Positions 7,505-17,170 of a stretch of 64,000 nt of DNA are shown here, one piece after another. Numbering within the stretch: position 1 is the stretch's first letter; each line of letters starts with the position of its first letter. Both the position numbers and the translations under genes were made by a program. The notes beneath the pieces were generated by a model that worked only from the letters and a program-made list of their open reading frames with translations, searched no databases and had not been told where the DNA came from. Origin of the DNA: GCA-2746795 sp964643965 (GTDB lineage: Bacteria > Chloroflexota > Anaerolineae > Promineifilales > Promineifilaceae); NCBI GenBank assembly GCA_964643965.1, contig CAZXVH010000004.1, positions 36,486 through 100,485 on the forward strand, written 5' to 3'.

Positions 7505-10219
7505 ATGAAAAACAAAAATTTTTTAATACTCATAAGTATATTCGCTCTCTTCGCGCTGGCGTTGGCAGCCTGTGGCGGTGGTGAAACAGCCACCCCTACC
7601 GCCGCCTCAGCGCCGGCCGAAGAAACGGCCGTTGAAGTAGCCCCGACTGAAGCACCAGCAGTTGAAGAACCAACCGCTGAAGAAACAATGCCAGAGATGG
7701 CTTTAGCCGCTCCTGCTGGCGGCTACCTGGAACAAGCCCTCAACGGTGACTTCGCTGGTAAATCCGTTACCGTAGACGGCCCCTTCACCAATCCCGACGA
7801 TGTCCTCTTCACAGAATCTATGAAAGCGTTTGAAGAAGCGACCGGCATCACCGTCAACTACATTGGCGACAAAGAATTTGAAGGGCGTATCTCCATCTCC
7901 GTAGATGCTGGCAACCCGCCCGACATCGCCGACTTCCCCCAACCGGGTCTGCTGGCGAGCTTCGTGCGCCAGGGTCACGTCATCGACCCCACCAGCTACA
8001 TGGATGCCGCCTGGCTCTCTCAACAATACAACCAAAGCTGGCTCGACATGGCCATGATGGAAGGTCAAACGGCCGGTATCTGGCATCGCTTCAATGGCAA
8101 AAGCCTCGTCTGGTATCCCAAAGCGCAATTTGATGCGGCCGGCTACGAAGTTCCTGAAACCTGGGACGACTTATTGGCCCTGACGCAAATGATTGCCGAC
8201 GATGGCGACACCGCCTGGTGCATCGGCATGGAATCCGGCGCCGCCACCGGCTGGGTTGCCACCGACTGGACCGAAGATCTGATGCTGCGCACCACCTCGC
8301 TCGATAACTACGACGCCTGGGTCGCTGGTGATCTGCCCTTCTCTTCTGACGAAGTGAAAAATGCGGTGAACACCTGGAGCGACATCTGGTTTAACCCGGA
8401 TTACGTCTATGGTGGCACCGATGCCATCGTCTCCACCTTCTTTGGCGATTCCCCGGCCGGCATGTTTGAAGACCCGCCCAAATGTTGGCTGCATCGTCAG
8501 GGCAACTTCATCACCGGCTTCTTCCCTGAAGGCGTCGAAGCTGGCGTAGATTACGACTTCTTCTACCTGCCCCCTGTGGATGACGCCTATGGCAAACCGT
8601 TCCTGGTAGCTGGCGACATCATGGCTCAATTCGCAGATAGACCGGAAGTCAACGCCCTGATGGAGTACTTCACCACCCCCGCCTCCGCTTCCGGTTGGTT
8701 AGCCAATGGTGGCGCCTTAGCTGCTCACCAAACCGCTACCCCCGACATGTACGGGCAAGAACTTGAAGCTGGTATTGCCCAACTGGTCACAGAAGCCACC
8801 AGCTTCCGCTTTGATGCCTCTGACCTCATGCCCGGTGAAGTAGGCGCTGGCTCCTTCTGGACCGGCATGACCGACTATGTTTCTGGTGCGGCCGATCTCG
8901 ATACCGTCATGGCTGAAATCGACGCCTCCTGGCCGGCTGGGGTAGCCGGTCAAAGTCAGGGTGGAGCGGCAGATGGCGCCTTTGCTGTCATGCCTGGTGG
9001 TTTCCTGGAACAAGCCATGAATGGCGACTTCACCGGTGGTTCTGTCACCGTTGATGGCCCCTTCACCAATCCTGATGACGTATTGTTCATGGAATCCATG
9101 AAAGCGTTTGAAGAAGCGACCGGTATCACCGTCAACTACATTGGCGACAAAGAGTTTGAAGGTCGCATCTCCATCGCCGTTGATGCGGGCAACCCGCCTG
9201 ACATCGCCGACTTCCCGCAACCTGGTTTACTGGCCAGTTTCGTACGTCAGGGTCACGTGGTAGATCCCACCAGCTGGATGGATGAAGCGTTCTTAGCTAA
9301 TCAATACAACCAAAGCTGGCTCGACATGGCCATGATGGAAGGCCAAACGGCCGGTATCTGGCATCGCTTCAATGGCAAAAGCCTCGTCTGGTATCCCAAA
9401 GCGCAATTTGATGCGGCCGGCTACGAAGTTCCTGAAACCTGGGACGACTTATTGGCCCTGACGCAAATGATTGCCGACGATGGCGACACCGCCTGGTGCA
9501 TCGGCATGGAATCCGGCGCCGCCACCGGCTGGGTTGCCACCGACTGGACCGAAGATCTGATGCTGCGCACCACCTCGCTCGATAACTACGACGCCTGGGT
9601 CGCTGGTGATCTGCCCTTCTCTTCTGACGAAGTGAAAAATGCGGTGAACACCTGGAGCGACATCTGGTTTAACCCGGATTACGTCTATGGTGGTACCGAT
9701 GCTATCGTCTCCACCTTCTTTGGCGATTCCCCGGCCGGTATGTTTGAAGACCCGCCCAAATGTTGGCTGCATCGTCAAGGCAACTTCATCACCGGTTTCT
9801 TCCCTGAAGGCGCCGAAGCTGGCGTAGATTATGACTTCTTCTACCTGCCGCCAGTTGATGATGCCTACGGACGGCCGTTCCTGGTGGCTGGCGACATCAT
9901 GGCGATGTTCAACGATACCCCAGAAGCCAAAGCGTTGATGGAATACTTTGCTACCCCTCAATCCGCCTCTGGCTGGTTGGCTAATGGTGGCGCCTTAGCG
10001 GCCCATCAAACCGCCACCCCCGACATGTACGGGCAAGACATGGAACGCGGCATTGCGGAACTGGTCACAGAAGCCACCAGTTTCCGCTTCGACGCCTCTG
10101 ATCTCATGCCCGGTGAAGTGGGCGCTGGCTCCTTCTGGACTGGCATGACCGACTACGTTTCCGGCGCGGCCGATCTCGATACCGTTATGGACGAAATCGA
10201 CGCCTCCTGGCCTCGATAA
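7505..10219 (+). CDS. Sugar ABC transporter binding lipoprotein with two tandem binding domains
   Basis: 904 residues, about twice the usual length of an extracellular solute-binding protein. A signal peptide with a lipobox (ALALAAC, Cys23) is followed by a Thr/Ala/Pro/Glu-rich linker to about residue 70, then two near-identical family-1 binding domains (starts near residues 72 and 498, period 426). Each contains FEEATGITVNYIGDKEFE, a PPDIADFPQPGLL segment and a WLANGGALAAHQ segment. It probably captures an oligosaccharide for the two downstream permeases. The RBS is AGGAGG just upstream. A hairpin follows the gene, which may let it be expressed above the permeases. Confidence 0.92.
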   Translation: MKNKNFLILISIFALFALALAACGGGETATPTAASAPAEETAVEVAPTEAPAVEEPTAEETMPEMALAAPAGGYLEQALNGDFAGKSVTVDGPFTNPDDVLFTESMKAFEEATGITVNYIGDKEFEGRISISVDAGNPPDIADFPQPGLLASFVRQGHVIDPTSYMDAAWLSQQYNQSWLDMAMMEGQTAGIWHRFNGKSLVWYPKAQFDAAGYEVPETWDDLLALTQMIADDGDTAWCIGMESGAATGWVATDWTEDLMLRTTSLDNYDAWVAGDLPFSSDEVKNAVNTWSDIWFNPDYVYGGTDAIVSTFFGDSPAGMFEDPPKCWLHRQGNFITGFFPEGVEAGVDYDFFYLPPVDDAYGKPFLVAGDIMAQFADRPEVNALMEYFTTPASASGWLANGGALAAHQTATPDMYGQELEAGIAQLVTEATSFRFDASDLMPGEVGAGSFWTGMTDYVSGAADLDTVMAEIDASWPAGVAGQSQGGAADGAFAVMPGGFLEQAMNGDFTGGSVTVDGPFTNPDDVLFMESMKAFEEATGITVNYIGDKEFEGRISIAVDAGNPPDIADFPQPGLLASFVRQGHVVDPTSWMDEAFLANQYNQSWLDMAMMEGQTAGIWHRFNGKSLVWYPKAQFDAAGYEVPETWDDLLALTQMIADDGDTAWCIGMESGAATGWVATDWTEDLMLRTTSLDNYDAWVAGDLPFSSDEVKNAVNTWSDIWFNPDYVYGGTDAIVSTFFGDSPAGMFEDPPKCWLHRQGNFITGFFPEGAEAGVDYDFFYLPPVDDAYGRPFLVAGDIMAMFNDTPEAKALMEYFATPQSASGWLANGGALAAHQTATPDMYGQDMERGIAELVTEATSFRFDASDLMPGEVGAGSFWTGMTDYVSGAADLDTVMDEIDASWPR
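7718..10216 (+). repeat. Two direct repeats of about 1.22 kb inside the binding-protein gene
   Basis: Unit 1 spans about 7718-8938 and unit 2 about 8996-10216; the offset is 1278 bp (426 codons). The block 8066-8415 is identical to 9344-9693. Sequence on either side differs at many mostly silent sites. The mosaic pattern argues for an old duplication with recent gene conversion of the core, and against a simple assembly error. Confidence 0.9.
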
Positions 10220-10276
10220 TTCGTGAGTAATTAGGTTGCAGCGGGCAGTGAAACACTGCCCGCTGTGACAGAACCA

Positions 10277-10309
10277 AGAAGTTCAACTTTTTAGAAAAGT
10301 TGAACTTCT
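10277..10309. terminator. Hairpin after the binding-protein gene
   Basis: A perfect 15-bp stem (10277-10291 with 10295-10309, TAG loop) followed by CTTTT. It has the AGTTCAACTT core shared with hairpins at 41533-41565 and 54226-54259. Confidence 0.75.
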
Positions 10310-10422
10310 CTTTTGCAATATTCTATAGGCAGGAGACGATAGCCACTGTCGTCGTCCACTATGAATGAGAATGGGAGCGGGGGCCGAATTTGCCCACCCA
10401 GTGTGGACAAAGTACCCGCACC

Positions 10423-10432
10423 NNNNNNNNNN
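10423..10432. other. Assembly gap (10 N)
   Basis: Ten undetermined bases between the binding-protein terminator and the first permease. The surrounding 10310-10500 holds no gene that I can support. Confidence 0.99.
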
Positions 10433-10515
10433 TTTATATTGGGCGCGCGCACTGCTTGCCCCCACCGTGTGTAAAAGCTGTCCGCGCTCCCATTTTAGGA
10501 AGGAGGAAGAGTCTC

Positions 10516-11694
10516 ATGCAGCAAATTGAAGCAAATGCCCATGAGAGTACAGGTGCAAAGCTCGTTGCTTTAATTCTCCGAGTCGTGTTCGCGATTGCTA
10601 TTCCCTTGATTGCCTTTTGGGTGCTGTACCAGGGATTTCTGTTTTTGCGGGATAGTGATTCACCCAAATCGGTTATCGTGTTGGTGGCTATCATTTGGGG
10701 CGTGGGTGGGGTTGCTGCGCTTTATTGGATATTCAACTGGTTGGTTGAACAATTACCAGGGGAATGGACATCAAGATTGCAGCCCTTTGTCTTTGTCGGT
10801 CCGGCCATGGCTATTCTCATCTGGTATCTCACTCTGCCGGTTTACCGCACATTTTGGTTAAGCCTTTTTGATAGAGATGGTTTCCCCAAGGATTTTTCAG
10901 TTTTTCAACCGTGGACCTGGATTGACGGAATTCAAAGCAGTTCGTTTGTGGGGTTCGCCAATTACACCAGTTTATTTACAGACCGTCTATTGCAAGAAGC
11001 GCTGCGTAACAACGTTATGTGGATTGTATTTGGCAGCACTATGTCTGTGGTCACCGGTCTTTTGGTGGCGACATTGGCCGACCGCAGTAAAACGGAGCGG
11101 GTGTCTAAGACGCTCATTTTCTTACCCATGGCCATTTCTTTTGTGGGCGCTGGTGTGATCTGGAACTTCATGTATGAGGTGAAACCGCTCGGCGAAGCAC
11201 AAATTGGTGTGTTTAACGCGGTTGTGGTGGCGTTAGGCGGCAGCCCGCATCCGTGGGACAAATGGGTAGCCATCGCCCCCTGGAACAATCTCTTCTTGAT
11301 TCTGATTGTGATTTGGCTGCAAACGGGCTTTTCTATGGTGCTGTTTTCGGCCGCATTGAAAGGCGTTCCCCAAGAGTTAATGGAAGCGGGGCGGGTAGAT
11401 GGGGCCAGTGAGGTACGCATTTTCTTCAACATTATACTGCCCTATATTCGTCCCACGGTGATTACCGTGTGGACGACGATTGTGATCTTTACGCTGAAGA
11501 TATTTGACGTGGTGTGGGTGATGACGGGGGGACAGTTTGGTACCCATGTGATTGCCACGCAGTTCTACAGGCAATCGTTCACCGCCCGAAATTCAGGTGT
11601 TGGCTCAGCCATTGCTATCGTGTTGCTGTTAACGGTGGTGCCTGTGCTTGCTTATAATTTACGCCAATTCCGCGACGAACAGGAGGGATTTTAA
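10516..11694 (+). CDS. Sugar ABC transporter permease, MalF type
   Basis: 392 residues, a polytopic inner-membrane protein. The EAA loop that docks the ATPase is visible as ELMEAGRVDGASEVRIFFN followed by ILPYIRP. The N-terminus has two extra hydrophobic segments before the canonical LQPFVFVGPAMAILIWYL helix. The start is ATG 10516 with AGGAGG at 10501-10506; the upstream frame runs through the N gap and is not used. One nucleotide separates its stop from the next start. No transporter ATPase is encoded nearby, so a shared MsmK/MalK-type ATPase elsewhere is likely. Confidence 0.93.
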   Translation: MQQIEANAHESTGAKLVALILRVVFAIAIPLIAFWVLYQGFLFLRDSDSPKSVIVLVAIIWGVGGVAALYWIFNWLVEQLPGEWTSRLQPFVFVGPAMAILIWYLTLPVYRTFWLSLFDRDGFPKDFSVFQPWTWIDGIQSSSFVGFANYTSLFTDRLLQEALRNNVMWIVFGSTMSVVTGLLVATLADRSKTERVSKTLIFLPMAISFVGAGVIWNFMYEVKPLGEAQIGVFNAVVVALGGSPHPWDKWVAIAPWNNLFLILIVIWLQTGFSMVLFSAALKGVPQELMEAGRVDGASEVRIFFNIILPYIRPTVITVWTTIVIFTLKIFDVVWVMTGGQFGTHVIATQFYRQSFTARNSGVGSAIAIVLLLTVVPVLAYNLRQFRDEQEGF

Positions 11695-11695
11695 G

Positions 11696-12793
11696 ATGAA
11701 GAGACAAAAATGGGTAGGTTTCGCAGCAGTCAATGGCTTGCTTCTGCTGATTGTGATCCTGTGGAGTATTCCGACATTAGGCTTGCTGATTTCTTCGTTT
11801 AGAGTGCCTTTTGATATTCAAACCTCAGGCTGGTGGACTGTTTTCCCGCATAAGGAATGGCAAACGGTGTCTGTGATTGAAAAACCACGAGAAACATTAG
11901 GCGTGGATCCCGATACCGTCATGGAAATTGAAGGAGTTACGGGCACGTTTGAGGAGTTCCGTAAAGGCGTGGCTTCCGGTGATTTGCAAGTTACCTGGAT
12001 CGGGAATAAGCGAATTGGTCGGGTCGAAGTTCAAGAAGAGGTGTGGACGGTCAATTGGAATTTTACACTGCAAAATTATCAAACGGTTATCTTCGGCCGT
12101 GATACGGTCATCCAGAATCCAGATGGCAGTTCATTGACGATTCCCGGGCAGAATATGCAGCAGGCATTCTTGAACAGTATGGCTGTGGCTATTCCGTCTA
12201 CCGTGATTCCCATTTTGATTGCGGCGTTTGCGGCGTATGCCTTTGCCTGGATGAAATTCCCGGCGCGGCGCTGGTTCTTCATTATGGTAGTGGCCTTGTT
12301 GGTTGTGCCCTTGCAGATTGCGTTGGTGCCTATTTTGAGTGACTACAATGCGTTAGGTATCAATGGTGAATTTTTGTCGGTGTGGCTGGCGCATACGGGC
12401 TTTGGCCTGGCGTTGGCGACCTATCTGCTTTACAACTACATTTCCACCTTGCCCCGAGAAACGTTGGAATCGGCGTTTATTGATGGCGCTTCCCATTTTA
12501 CGGTATTTATCAAATTGGTATTGCCCCTTTCGGTGCCGGCGCTGGCCTCTTTTGCCATTTTCCAATTCCTTTGGGTTTGGAATGATTACCTGGTGGCGCT
12601 GGTGTTCTTAGGCGTGGATCCCAGCAAGAAGGTGTTGACGCAGCGTTTGGCTGATTTAACGGGTACGTTTGGCAATGCGTGGCATCTGTTAACGGCCGGC
12701 GCCTTCGTCACCATGATTTTACCGATGATTGTATTTATTGTGCTGCAACGGTATTTCGTGCGTGGTTTGATGGCTGGCTCGGTGAAAGGGTAA
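11696..12793 (+). CDS. Sugar ABC transporter permease, MalG type
   Basis: 365 residues. The EAA motif is ETLESAFIDGASHFTVFIK followed by LVLPLSVP. After the first membrane helix (residues 8-30) there is an unusually long extracytoplasmic segment, about residues 31-155, with a repeated V-E-V/W-T pattern before the core helices resume. It may contact the double-domain binding protein. The start ATG 11696 follows AGGAGGGA (11681-11688), 1 nt after the MalF stop, so the two are an operon. Confidence 0.92.
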   Translation: MKRQKWVGFAAVNGLLLLIVILWSIPTLGLLISSFRVPFDIQTSGWWTVFPHKEWQTVSVIEKPRETLGVDPDTVMEIEGVTGTFEEFRKGVASGDLQVTWIGNKRIGRVEVQEEVWTVNWNFTLQNYQTVIFGRDTVIQNPDGSSLTIPGQNMQQAFLNSMAVAIPSTVIPILIAAFAAYAFAWMKFPARRWFFIMVVALLVVPLQIALVPILSDYNALGINGEFLSVWLAHTGFGLALATYLLYNYISTLPRETLESAFIDGASHFTVFIKLVLPLSVPALASFAIFQFLWVWNDYLVALVFLGVDPSKKVLTQRLADLTGTFGNAWHLLTAGAFVTMILPMIVFIVLQRYFVRGLMAGSVKG

Positions 12794-12795
12794 GC

Positions 12796-12826
12796 AGTGG
12801 GCAGTGGACAGTGAACAGTGACGCTG
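12796..12826. repeat. Dispersed GCAGTGGACAGTGAACAGT-type repeat
   Basis: A short intergenic repeat built from CAGTG/GACAGT/AACAGT units. Relatives lie at 21199-21230, 24623-24662 and 41865-41893, always between genes. Confidence 0.6.
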
Positions 12827-12902
12827 GTTTGAGTTTACGAGAATAATAGGGAGCACGGCCGTTTTCTGCCGTGCTTCTCTCTTATCTAAAAAAAGGTGTT
12901 TT

Positions 12903-14486
12903 ATGACAGCATGGTATCAGGAAGCAGTTTTCTACCAGCTATACATTCGGGCGTATGCGGATAGCAATGGGGACGGCAATGGCGATTTTCGGGGAGCGAT
13001 AGAAAAGTTAGACCACATTCAATCGCTGGGCGTGACCTGTATCTGGATTATGCCCCATTACCCGTCGCCGCTAAAAGATGATGGTTATGACATTGCCGAC
13101 TACACGGCCGTTCACCCCGATTATGGCACACTCGACGACTTCCAGGCGTTTTTAGAGGCGGCTCATGCACGCGGCCTGAAAGTGGTGACGGATCTCGTCA
13201 TGAACCACACTTCCGATCAACATCCCTGGTTTCAGGCGGCGCGGCAAGATAAAAATTCACCCTACCGTGACTATTATGTGTGGAGCGATACCGGCACAGA
13301 ATATGCGGAAGCGCGCATCATTTTTCTGGACGATGAGTCATCGAATTGGGCGTATGATGAGGTGGCAGGACAATACTTTTGGCATCGCTTCTACAGTAGT
13401 CAGCCCGATTTGAACTACGACAACCCCAAAGTGCATGAAGAAATGTTCAATGTCATTCGCTTTTGGCTCGACAGGGGATTGGATGGCTTTCGCGTCGATG
13501 CCATTCCCTATTTGTATGAACGGGAAGGCACGAATTGCGAGAATCTACCGGAAACGCATGAATTCTTGAAGAAGATGCGCCGCATGGTGGATAGGGAATA
13601 TCCGGGAACACTGTTGATTGCGGAAGCCAATATGTGGCCGGAAGATTTGCTGCCTTATTTTGGCACAGTCGAAGAACCGGAGTTCCCGGTCTGCTTCCAT
13701 TTTCCGATTATGCCGCGTCTGTACCAATCCTTAAAATCGGGCGATAAGACGCCGATTGTGGACATTTTGAACGCCACGCCCGCCATCCCCGAAGGCACAC
13801 AGTGGATGACGTTTTTGCGCAACCATGACGAGTTGACGCTGGAAATGGTGACGCCAGAAGTGCGCCAATGGATGTGGGAACAGTATGCGCCGGAGCCACG
13901 CATGAAGCAAAATTTGGGCATCAGGCGGCGGCTGGCGCCCCTGTTGGACAATGACAAGCGGCGCTGGTTTTTGCTCAATGCCCTGTTTCTCTCGCTGCCC
14001 GGCATTCCCATCATTTACTATGGGGACGAAATTGGTATGGGCGACAATATCTGGCTGCCCGACCGCAATGGCTTGCGCACACCGATGCAGTGGGACGACA
14101 GCCTGAATGCCGGTTTTTCTGAGGCAGAAAAAACGTATTCTCCGGTCAACAGTGATGCAGTGTTTGGTTATCAAACGGTGAATGTAGCCGCGCAGGAAGA
14201 TGACCCGGATTCTTATTTGAACTTGACCCGATTTTTGCTGAAAACGCGGCAGAGCCAATCCACGCTGCGGCATGGAGAGTTTGCTTTTGTGGAGACAGGG
14301 AATGCGGCGGTGCTGGCTTATCGCCGCTTTCTGGATGATGAGGGGATTCTGTGTGTGTTTAATTTAAGTGAAGAGCCGCAGTCGTTTACGCTGCATCGGG
14401 AGCGGGTGGATTTGCTCTCACGGGAACAAAGTAAAGTAGCGGGACAGATTGAATTAAGCCCTTTCACCGCGCATTGGTTGGGATAA
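12903..14486 (+). CDS. treS: GH13 trehalose synthase-like enzyme (maltose alpha-D-glucosyltransferase)
   Basis: 527 residues. An alpha-amylase-family barrel with nucleophile Asp199 (GFRVDAIPYL), acid/base Glu241 (IAEAN) and Asp309 (RNHDE). YEREGTNCENLPETHEFLK and NLGIRRRLAPLLDND are characteristic of TreS, which interconverts maltose and trehalose; a plain alpha-glucosidase is less likely. It lies just downstream of the sugar permeases, so imported maltose-type sugars could be turned into trehalose in the cytoplasm. It has no signal peptide. The start ATG 12903 follows AAAGGTG. Confidence 0.88.
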   Translation: MTAWYQEAVFYQLYIRAYADSNGDGNGDFRGAIEKLDHIQSLGVTCIWIMPHYPSPLKDDGYDIADYTAVHPDYGTLDDFQAFLEAAHARGLKVVTDLVMNHTSDQHPWFQAARQDKNSPYRDYYVWSDTGTEYAEARIIFLDDESSNWAYDEVAGQYFWHRFYSSQPDLNYDNPKVHEEMFNVIRFWLDRGLDGFRVDAIPYLYEREGTNCENLPETHEFLKKMRRMVDREYPGTLLIAEANMWPEDLLPYFGTVEEPEFPVCFHFPIMPRLYQSLKSGDKTPIVDILNATPAIPEGTQWMTFLRNHDELTLEMVTPEVRQWMWEQYAPEPRMKQNLGIRRRLAPLLDNDKRRWFLLNALFLSLPGIPIIYYGDEIGMGDNIWLPDRNGLRTPMQWDDSLNAGFSEAEKTYSPVNSDAVFGYQTVNVAAQEDDPDSYLNLTRFLLKTRQSQSTLRHGEFAFVETGNAAVLAYRRFLDDEGILCVFNLSEEPQSFTLHRERVDLLSREQSKVAGQIELSPFTAHWLG

Positions 14487-14522
14487 GAAACGGCCGTTTT
14501 GACGTCAGCCGCGTAGAGCGAT

Positions 14523-15137
14523 ATGGAAAATCAAGAAAGCGCACAGGAAGCCCGTCTGTATTGGGACAATGAAGCAAACACGTTCGACCAGGAACCGGAT
14601 CATGGACTGCTCGATGCCAGTGTGCGGGCGGCGTGGCAAGAACTGCTTGAAAAGTCACTGCCGCCACCGCCAGCCACAATTTTAGATGTAGGATGTGGCA
14701 CCGGTTCCCTTTCGGTTTTGTTGGCGGAAGCAGGCTATGTCGTCACTGCCATCGATTTTTCACCTGCCATGATTGCTCAGGCGAAAGCAAAAGCTCAACG
14801 TGTGGGACAACCTGTCTCGTTTCAAGTTATGGATGCGGCTGCTCCTTCACTGTTACCGCAGAAATATGATGCGATCCTGTGTCGACATTTGTTATGGGCG
14901 CTGCCGGAACCGGCACAGGTTTTACAAAATTGGGCGAGGCTGTTGGGGGAAAACGGCCGTTTGCTTCTCATAGAAGGATACTGGCACAATGATGGTGGTC
15001 TACATGCTCACCAAATAGTTGATGCTTTGCCGGATTCGTTTTCACGCATTGTTGTGGATGATTTAAGCGATAAGCCAGCGCTGTGGGGCGGTGGCGTCAC
15101 CGACGAGCGTTACTTGATAACCGCTTTTTTAGCATGA
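14523..15137 (+). CDS. SAM-dependent methyltransferase, class I
   Basis: 204 residues. The SAM-binding motif I is ILDVGCGTGSLSVLLAEAG (near residues 53-71), followed by VTAIDFSPAMIAQAKAKA and the post-motif YDAILCRHLLWALPEP. The fold resembles UbiE/Methyltransf_11 proteins. The substrate is unknown. It sits between two GH13 genes, but nothing in the sequence links it to sugars. Confidence 0.88.
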   Translation: MENQESAQEARLYWDNEANTFDQEPDHGLLDASVRAAWQELLEKSLPPPPATILDVGCGTGSLSVLLAEAGYVVTAIDFSPAMIAQAKAKAQRVGQPVSFQVMDAAAPSLLPQKYDAILCRHLLWALPEPAQVLQNWARLLGENGRLLLIEGYWHNDGGLHAHQIVDALPDSFSRIVVDDLSDKPALWGGGVTDERYLITAFLA

Positions 15138-15150
15138 ACCTTATAAATTG

Positions 15151-15206
15151 ATGACAACGAATTTGAGTAAAAAGCGAATTCGTTCCTTACTCAAATTCGT
15201 TGTCAT
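15151..15206. repeat. 20-bp perfect inverted repeat
   Basis: 15151-15170 pairs perfectly with 15187-15206 around a 16-nt AT-rich loop that contains GAATTC. It lies between the methyltransferase and amylosucrase genes. It lacks a T-run, so it may be a transcript-end hairpin or a small mobile repeat. Confidence 0.85.
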
Positions 15207-15238
15207 GCCTAAAAACCGAACCTTTTGAGCGTTTTTTT

Positions 15239-17170
15239 ATGCAATTACTCGAACAACTACTCGCCGGCCCCCTGCGCAGCATGGAACAACTTGAACAACA
15301 AATTTTTGCCTTACGTTTTGCCCAACACTTGCCAGATGTAGAACGGCCGTTACGCCAACTCTACGCCCATCGTGAAGATTACGACGCCTGGCTGGAAAGG
15401 TTCCTCATCCTCGTCGCCAAAGCCTACGCCGCCCGCCCTGCCGCCCTGCGTTTGCTGGATTTGAAGCGCGTCGAAGAGCCAGACTGGTTCCAACAGTCGC
15501 GCATGATGGGCTATGTCTGTTACGCCGACCGCTTTGCCGACAATCTCAACGGCGTTGCCACGAAAATCCCCTACCTCAAAGAACTGGGCATCACCTATCT
15601 GCACCTCATGCCCCTGCTCAAGCCCCGCCCCGGGACCAGCGATGGCGGTTACGCCGTCATGGATTACCGCGCCGTGCGCCACGACCTGGGCACGATGGAT
15701 GATTTGGCCGACCTGGCCGCCCATCTCCGCGCCGCCGACATGAGCCTGTGCATCGACCTCGTGTGCAACCACACCGCCAAAGAACACGCCTGGGCACAGC
15801 AAGCGCTGGCCGGCGATCCCGACTATCAAGCCTACTACCATATGTTCCCCGACCGCACCCTGCCCGACCAATACGAAGAAACCGTGCGCGAAATCTTCCC
15901 CGACTTCAAATCCGGCAACTTCACCCACTACCCCGCCATCGACAAATGGGTCTGGACGACCTTCAACGAGTTCCAATGGGATCTCAACTATGCCAATCCG
16001 GCCGTGTTTGGCGAAATGCTCGACATCATGCTCTACCTCGCCAATCAGGGCGTAGAAATTTTGCGCCTGGATGCGGTGGCTTTCATGTGGAAGCGGATCG
16101 GCACCGACTGTGAAAATCAGCCCGAAGCCCACGCTATTTTGCAAGCGTTCCGCGCCCTGAGCCGCATCGCCGCGCCCGGACTGCTGCTCAAGGCGGAAGC
16201 CATCGTGCCGCCGCCGCAGCTCGTGCCGTATTTGGGACGGGGCGAAGCGGCCAACAAAGAATGTGAAGTGGCCTACCACAACGTCTTCATGGTCATGCTC
16301 TGGAGCAGTTTGGCGGAGCGCAAAGTGGCGCTGATGACCCACGCTTTGCAGCAAATACCGGCGATTCCCTCGCGCACCTCCTGGTTAACCTATGTGCGCT
16401 GCCACGATGACATCGGCTGGGCGGTGACGGAAGAAAACGCGGCGGCGGTGGGGCTGAACGGCTACTTGCACCGCACGTTTTTGAGCGATTTTTACAACGG
16501 CCGTTTTCCCAACTCTTTTGCTCGCGGCGCCACCTTCCAGTTCAACCCGCGCACCAACGACCGGCGCATCAGCGGTTCCTGCGCCTCGTTGGCTGGCTTG
16601 GAAATCGCTTTAGAACGGGGGAGCGCGCCCGAAATCGACCTGGCGCTGCGTCGCATCACGCTCCTGCACAGTATGATCCTCGCTTTTGGCGGCATTCCCC
16701 TGCTCTACATGGGCGACGAAATCGGGCTGCTCAATGATCACAGCTATTTGCAAGAGCCGAATTTGGCGGGGGACAACCGTTGGCTGCACCGACCACGCAT
16801 GGATTGGAAATTGGCGGCGGAGAGAGGGGCTGGGGGGGTAAACGGCCGTTTATTCCAAGCCCTCCTCTCCCTCATCCAGGCCCGCAAACGCACCCCTGCC
16901 CTCCATGCCCAGGCGCCCGCCTACCCTGTTTGGACCCACAACGACGCCGTCTTTGGCTTGCTGCGCGAAAGCCCTCGCGGACGGATGCTCGTCCTGGGCA
17001 ACTTCAGCGAACAGTCCCAAACCGTGCCCGCCTACCGTTTGCAAGAGATGTACTTTGGCGGTCAACTGGTAGACGCCATTACCCAACGCCCCATCCCAGG
17101 CTGGCATGATCTGCCACTAAAGCCATACCAATCTCTTTGGCTAGTAGACGATACCCCCAATCTGCCTTAA
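15239..17170 (+). CDS. Amylosucrase (GH13)
   Basis: 643 residues, the length of known amylosucrases. It uses sucrose to extend alpha-1,4-glucan, releasing fructose. The helical N-terminal domain (about 1-95) precedes the barrel with nucleophile Asp278 (ILRLDAVAFMWK), acid/base Glu320 (LLKAEAIV) and Asp390 or 391 (VRCHDDIGW). FNPRTNDRRISGS and SLAGLE are typical amylosucrase motifs. It has no signal peptide. I chose ATG 15239; an earlier in-frame start overlaps the inverted repeat. With trehalose synthase upstream, this implies glucan or trehalose storage. Confidence 0.93.
   Translation: MQLLEQLLAGPLRSMEQLEQQIFALRFAQHLPDVERPLRQLYAHREDYDAWLERFLILVAKAYAARPAALRLLDLKRVEEPDWFQQSRMMGYVCYADRFADNLNGVATKIPYLKELGITYLHLMPLLKPRPGTSDGGYAVMDYRAVRHDLGTMDDLADLAAHLRAADMSLCIDLVCNHTAKEHAWAQQALAGDPDYQAYYHMFPDRTLPDQYEETVREIFPDFKSGNFTHYPAIDKWVWTTFNEFQWDLNYANPAVFGEMLDIMLYLANQGVEILRLDAVAFMWKRIGTDCENQPEAHAILQAFRALSRIAAPGLLLKAEAIVPPPQLVPYLGRGEAANKECEVAYHNVFMVMLWSSLAERKVALMTHALQQIPAIPSRTSWLTYVRCHDDIGWAVTEENAAAVGLNGYLHRTFLSDFYNGRFPNSFARGATFQFNPRTNDRRISGSCASLAGLEIALERGSAPEIDLALRRITLLHSMILAFGGIPLLYMGDEIGLLNDHSYLQEPNLAGDNRWLHRPRMDWKLAAERGAGGVNGRLFQALLSLIQARKRTPALHAQAPAYPVWTHNDAVFGLLRESPRGRMLVLGNFSEQSQTVPAYRLQEMYFGGQLVDAITQRPIPGWHDLPLKPYQSLWLVDDTPNLP

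Noticed and set aside
7703..9961. Long open frames on the minus strand inside the binding-protein gene
   Set aside because: They are antisense shadows of a codon-biased gene and occur twice because the gene is duplicated. No ribosome sites or recognisable domains.
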